A stretch of DNA of 52,110 nucleotides from Desulfocurvus sp. (GTDB lineage Bacteria; Desulfobacterota; Desulfovibrionia; Desulfovibrionales; Desulfovibrionaceae), in contig JAIMKR010000018.1 in assembly GCA_020692325.1 (NCBI GenBank), positions 5,924 to 58,033 of the forward strand. The letters are read 5' to 3'. The position numbers and the translations under genes are program-made. Of the stretch, positions 50,568 through 52,110 are shown piece by piece. Positions within the stretch are counted from its first letter, which is position 1. Every line of letters begins with the position of its first letter. The notes below the pieces were generated by a model, which was not told the DNA's origin, searched no databases, and saw only the letters and a list, made by a program, of their open reading frames with translations.

Positions 50568-51983
50568 TCAGCCGCGAGTGGCGCGGCGACGCAAAGCCGC
50601 GTTGACGAAGGCCGGAGCCCAGTGCGGTGCGCCCAGGGCGTGGATATGCGTGTAGGCGGCGAAGGTGTTGCCCAAGAGCAGGCCGTCGCGCCCGGCGACC
50701 ATGCCGTGGCCGCGCAACATGCGCAGGGCCAGACGCGGCCCCTCCGCGTCCACGCCTTCCTCGCGCGCGGGCTCAGCGCAAGCGGAGTAGTGGAACTCAT
50801 GCCCGACGAGCCGCGTTCCCAGCGGATGGAAGGGATTCTCCAGCTCCACCAGGGCCTCCACATAGCCGAGCCCCTGCGGCCGGGCGCACAGCCGTGTGAC
50901 CACGGGGAACACGCCAGCCATGGGACGCTCGCCATCCGGCAGCACCAAGCCGTCGCAGAGATACATGAACCCGCCGCACTCGGCATAGATGGGCAGACCG
51001 GACCGCGCCAGCGCGCGCACATGGTCGCGCGCCATGGTGTTGGCCGCGAGTCCGTCCGCCTGGGTCTCCGGGAAGCCTCCGCCAAGGTAGAGGCCGTCGA
51101 GGTCCGGCCAGGAGGCGGAGGAAAGCAGCGAAAGTTCGACAAGCCGCGCGCCGGCGCGCTCCAGCGCCAGCAGGTTCTCGGGGTAGTAGAACCACAGGGC
51201 GGCGTCGCGCACGTAGCCGATGACCGGGCCCTCGTCGCCGCATCCGGGCACGCGCTCGGGCCAGGGCACGGGCGCGGCCAAGGCGGGGGCGCACGCGGCG
51301 CGCGCGGTCGCGGCCACGCGGGGCACGTCCAGCCAACGCTCCACCACGTCGGCGATGGCGTCGAGCGCGTTCTCGCGTCCGGCGAATTCCTGGTCGGACA
51401 CGAGCCCCATGTGCCGCTCGGGGATGGGATTCTCGGCCATCTTGGGCAGACAACCCAGCACGGGCACGCCGGCCAGATCCTCCACGCACTCCGTGAGGAT
51501 GCGGCGGTGCCGCTCGCCGGCCGTGCGGTTCAGAATGACGCCGGCCAGTTCGAGCCCGGGCTCGAAGGTGCGGCAACCGGCCACGACGGCCGCGGCGGTG
51601 CGAGTCATCTTGGTGGCGTCCAGGACAAGGATCACGGGCGCGGCGAGCTGTCGCGCCAGCTCTGCGGTGGAGCAGGTGCCCTCGCGGTCCTTGCCGTCGA
51701 ACAGGCCTCGGTTGCCCTCGATGACGGAAATATCGGCCGGCCGGGCGCGCTCCTGAAACAGGGAGGCGAGGATGCCGGGCGGGAGCAGAAAGGGATCGAG
51801 ATTGCAGGCGGGGCGGCGGGCGGCCAACGAGAGCCAGGCGGCGTCGATGTAGTCCGGGCCCTTTTTAAAGGGAGCGACGGTGAGGCCGCGCCGGGCCAGG
51901 GCTCTGCACAGGCCAATGGAGACGAAGGTTTTGCCCGAACCGCCGGAAAGTCCGGCGAGAATGATGCGCGGAAAATGGGTCAT
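50568..51983 (-). CDS. cobB: CobB/CbiA-type cobyrinate a,c-diamide synthase, probable siroheme amidase (DsrN)
   Basis: A 471-residue glutamine-dependent amidotransferase. N-terminal ATP-dependent synthetase: P-loop AGLSGGSGKT (10-19), KKGPDYIDAAW, VIEGNRGLFDG and VILNRTAGERH. C-terminal class I-like glutaminase: GLYLGGGFPE and the catalytic Cys336 in YAECGGFMYL, then VGHEFHYS. The family amidates the a and c side chains of cobyrinate. Because the gene follows what appears to be dsrD, as in Desulfovibrio dsrABD-cobB clusters, the likely substrate is siroheme for dissimilatory sulfite reductase (siroamide) rather than, or besides, cobalamin. The start at 51983 has a weak ribosome binding site; an ATG at 52004 lies too near the hairpin. 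Confidence 0.9.
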   Translation of the reverse strand: MTHFPRIILAGLSGGSGKTFVSIGLCRALARRGLTVAPFKKGPDYIDAAWLSLAARRPACNLDPFLLPPGILASLFQERARPADISVIEGNRGLFDGKDREGTCSTAELARQLAAPVILVLDATKMTRTAAAVVAGCRTFEPGLELAGVILNRTAGERHRRILTECVEDLAGVPVLGCLPKMAENPIPERHMGLVSDQEFAGRENALDAIADVVERWLDVPRVAATARAACAPALAAPVPWPERVPGCGDEGPVIGYVRDAALWFYYPENLLALERAGARLVELSLLSSASWPDLDGLYLGGGFPETQADGLAANTMARDHVRALARSGLPIYAECGGFMYLCDGLVLPDGERPMAGVFPVVTRLCARPQGLGYVEALVELENPFHPLGTRLVGHEFHYSACAEPAREEGVDAEGPRLALRMLRGHGMVAGRDGLLLGNTFAAYTHIHALGAPHWAPAFVNAALRRRATRG

Positions 51984-52017
51984 GGATGCGGCGTCACTTT
52001 CCATCAGAACGAGAAAA

Positions 52018-52040
52018 GCCTTGCCCAAAGCGGGCAAGGC
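52018..52040 (-). terminator. Intrinsic terminator between the probable dsrD and cobB
   Basis: GCCTTGCCC (52018-52026) pairs with GGGCAAGGC (52032-52040), loop AAAGC. On the minus strand TTTT follows (AAAA at 52014-52017). It would end most dsrABD transcription, leaving low read-through into cobB. Confidence 0.8.
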
Positions 52041-52067
52041 CCTTCTCGTAACGATCGGCGGAGAAGA

Positions 52068-52110
52068 CTAGTCCTCGCCCTCGGCGTGCTTGCCGGCGCC
52101 GGACGCGCCG
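52068..52110 (-). CDS. dsrD: 3' end of a probable dsrD (dissimilatory sulfite reductase D), truncated by the window edge
   Basis: Only the last 14 codons are inside the window: the frame ending at TAG (52068-52070) reads GASGAGKHAEGED. This resembles the C-terminus of DsrD, which ends in a GxKGAGK-type, acidic-tailed sequence, as I recall it. The order dsrD, hairpin, cobB is that of Desulfovibrio. The identification rests on short sequence plus synteny, so it is tentative; the rest of the gene is outside the window. Confidence 0.5.
   Translation of the reverse strand, partial: GASGAGKHAEGED

Overview
The window is GC-rich chromosomal DNA from a sulfate-reducing bacterium of the Desulfovibrio group (Desulfobacterota, formerly Deltaproteobacteria). 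The evidence is a split-Soret cytochrome c precursor, a gene end at the right edge that reads like the C-terminus of DsrD followed by a CobB/DsrN-type amidotransferase (the dsrABD-cobB order of Desulfovibrio), a putative sulfate exporter under sigma-54 control, a UXX-star protein, and the rpmB / yceD-rpmF-plsX-fabHG-acpP-fabF-glyA-dCMP deaminase-ribDE block. No tRNA, rRNA, CRISPR array or insertion sequence was recognised.

Layout, left to right. 1-9240: a left-truncated DUF2344 protein, exported proteins (DUF2939, an M48 lipoprotein peptidase, DUF4197), an EF-hand protein with a coupled UXX-star protein, DUF4337, hisC-cmk, a universal stress protein, and a hypothetical gene behind a well-matched sigma-54 promoter. 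9271-16534: cinA-thpR, a small membrane protein and serS, then a probable sigma-54 module: promoter, sulfate-exporter-family permease, 56-residue membrane protein, NtrC-type regulator and a coupled 96-residue protein. 17007-29812: split-Soret cytochrome, DUF1003, rimO; divergently a sensor kinase, rdgB, glmS and a diguanylate cyclase; convergent to these a PabB-PabC fusion, a LysE-type exporter and a methyltransferase fused to a C_GCAxxG_C_C domain.

30113-39500: rpmB diverges from a long growth operon for ribosomal protein L32, phospholipid and fatty acid initiation, serine/glycine and one-carbon metabolism, dCMP deamination and riboflavin. 39934-42224: ilvBN on the minus strand, preceded by a leader peptide rich in Val and Ile codons and an intrinsic terminator, which together form a classical attenuator. 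42301-45108: cheV, a NeuB-type sialic-acid-family synthase and a winged-helix/Rossmann regulator. 45503-52110: an acyl-CoA synthetase, a strikingly AT-rich ATPase-TOPRIM (OLD-like) gene that looks horizontally acquired, a small hypothetical gene, a periplasmic cyclophilin, a small exported protein, cobB/dsrN and the 3' end of a probable dsrD.

The strongest candidates for follow-up are the ilv leader attenuator (42049-42224), the one-gene AT-rich ATPase-TOPRIM island (47231-48768), and the two sigma-54 promoters (8685 and 12743), one of them beside its likely activator gene. High GC gives long spurious open frames antisense to most real genes; these were excluded.
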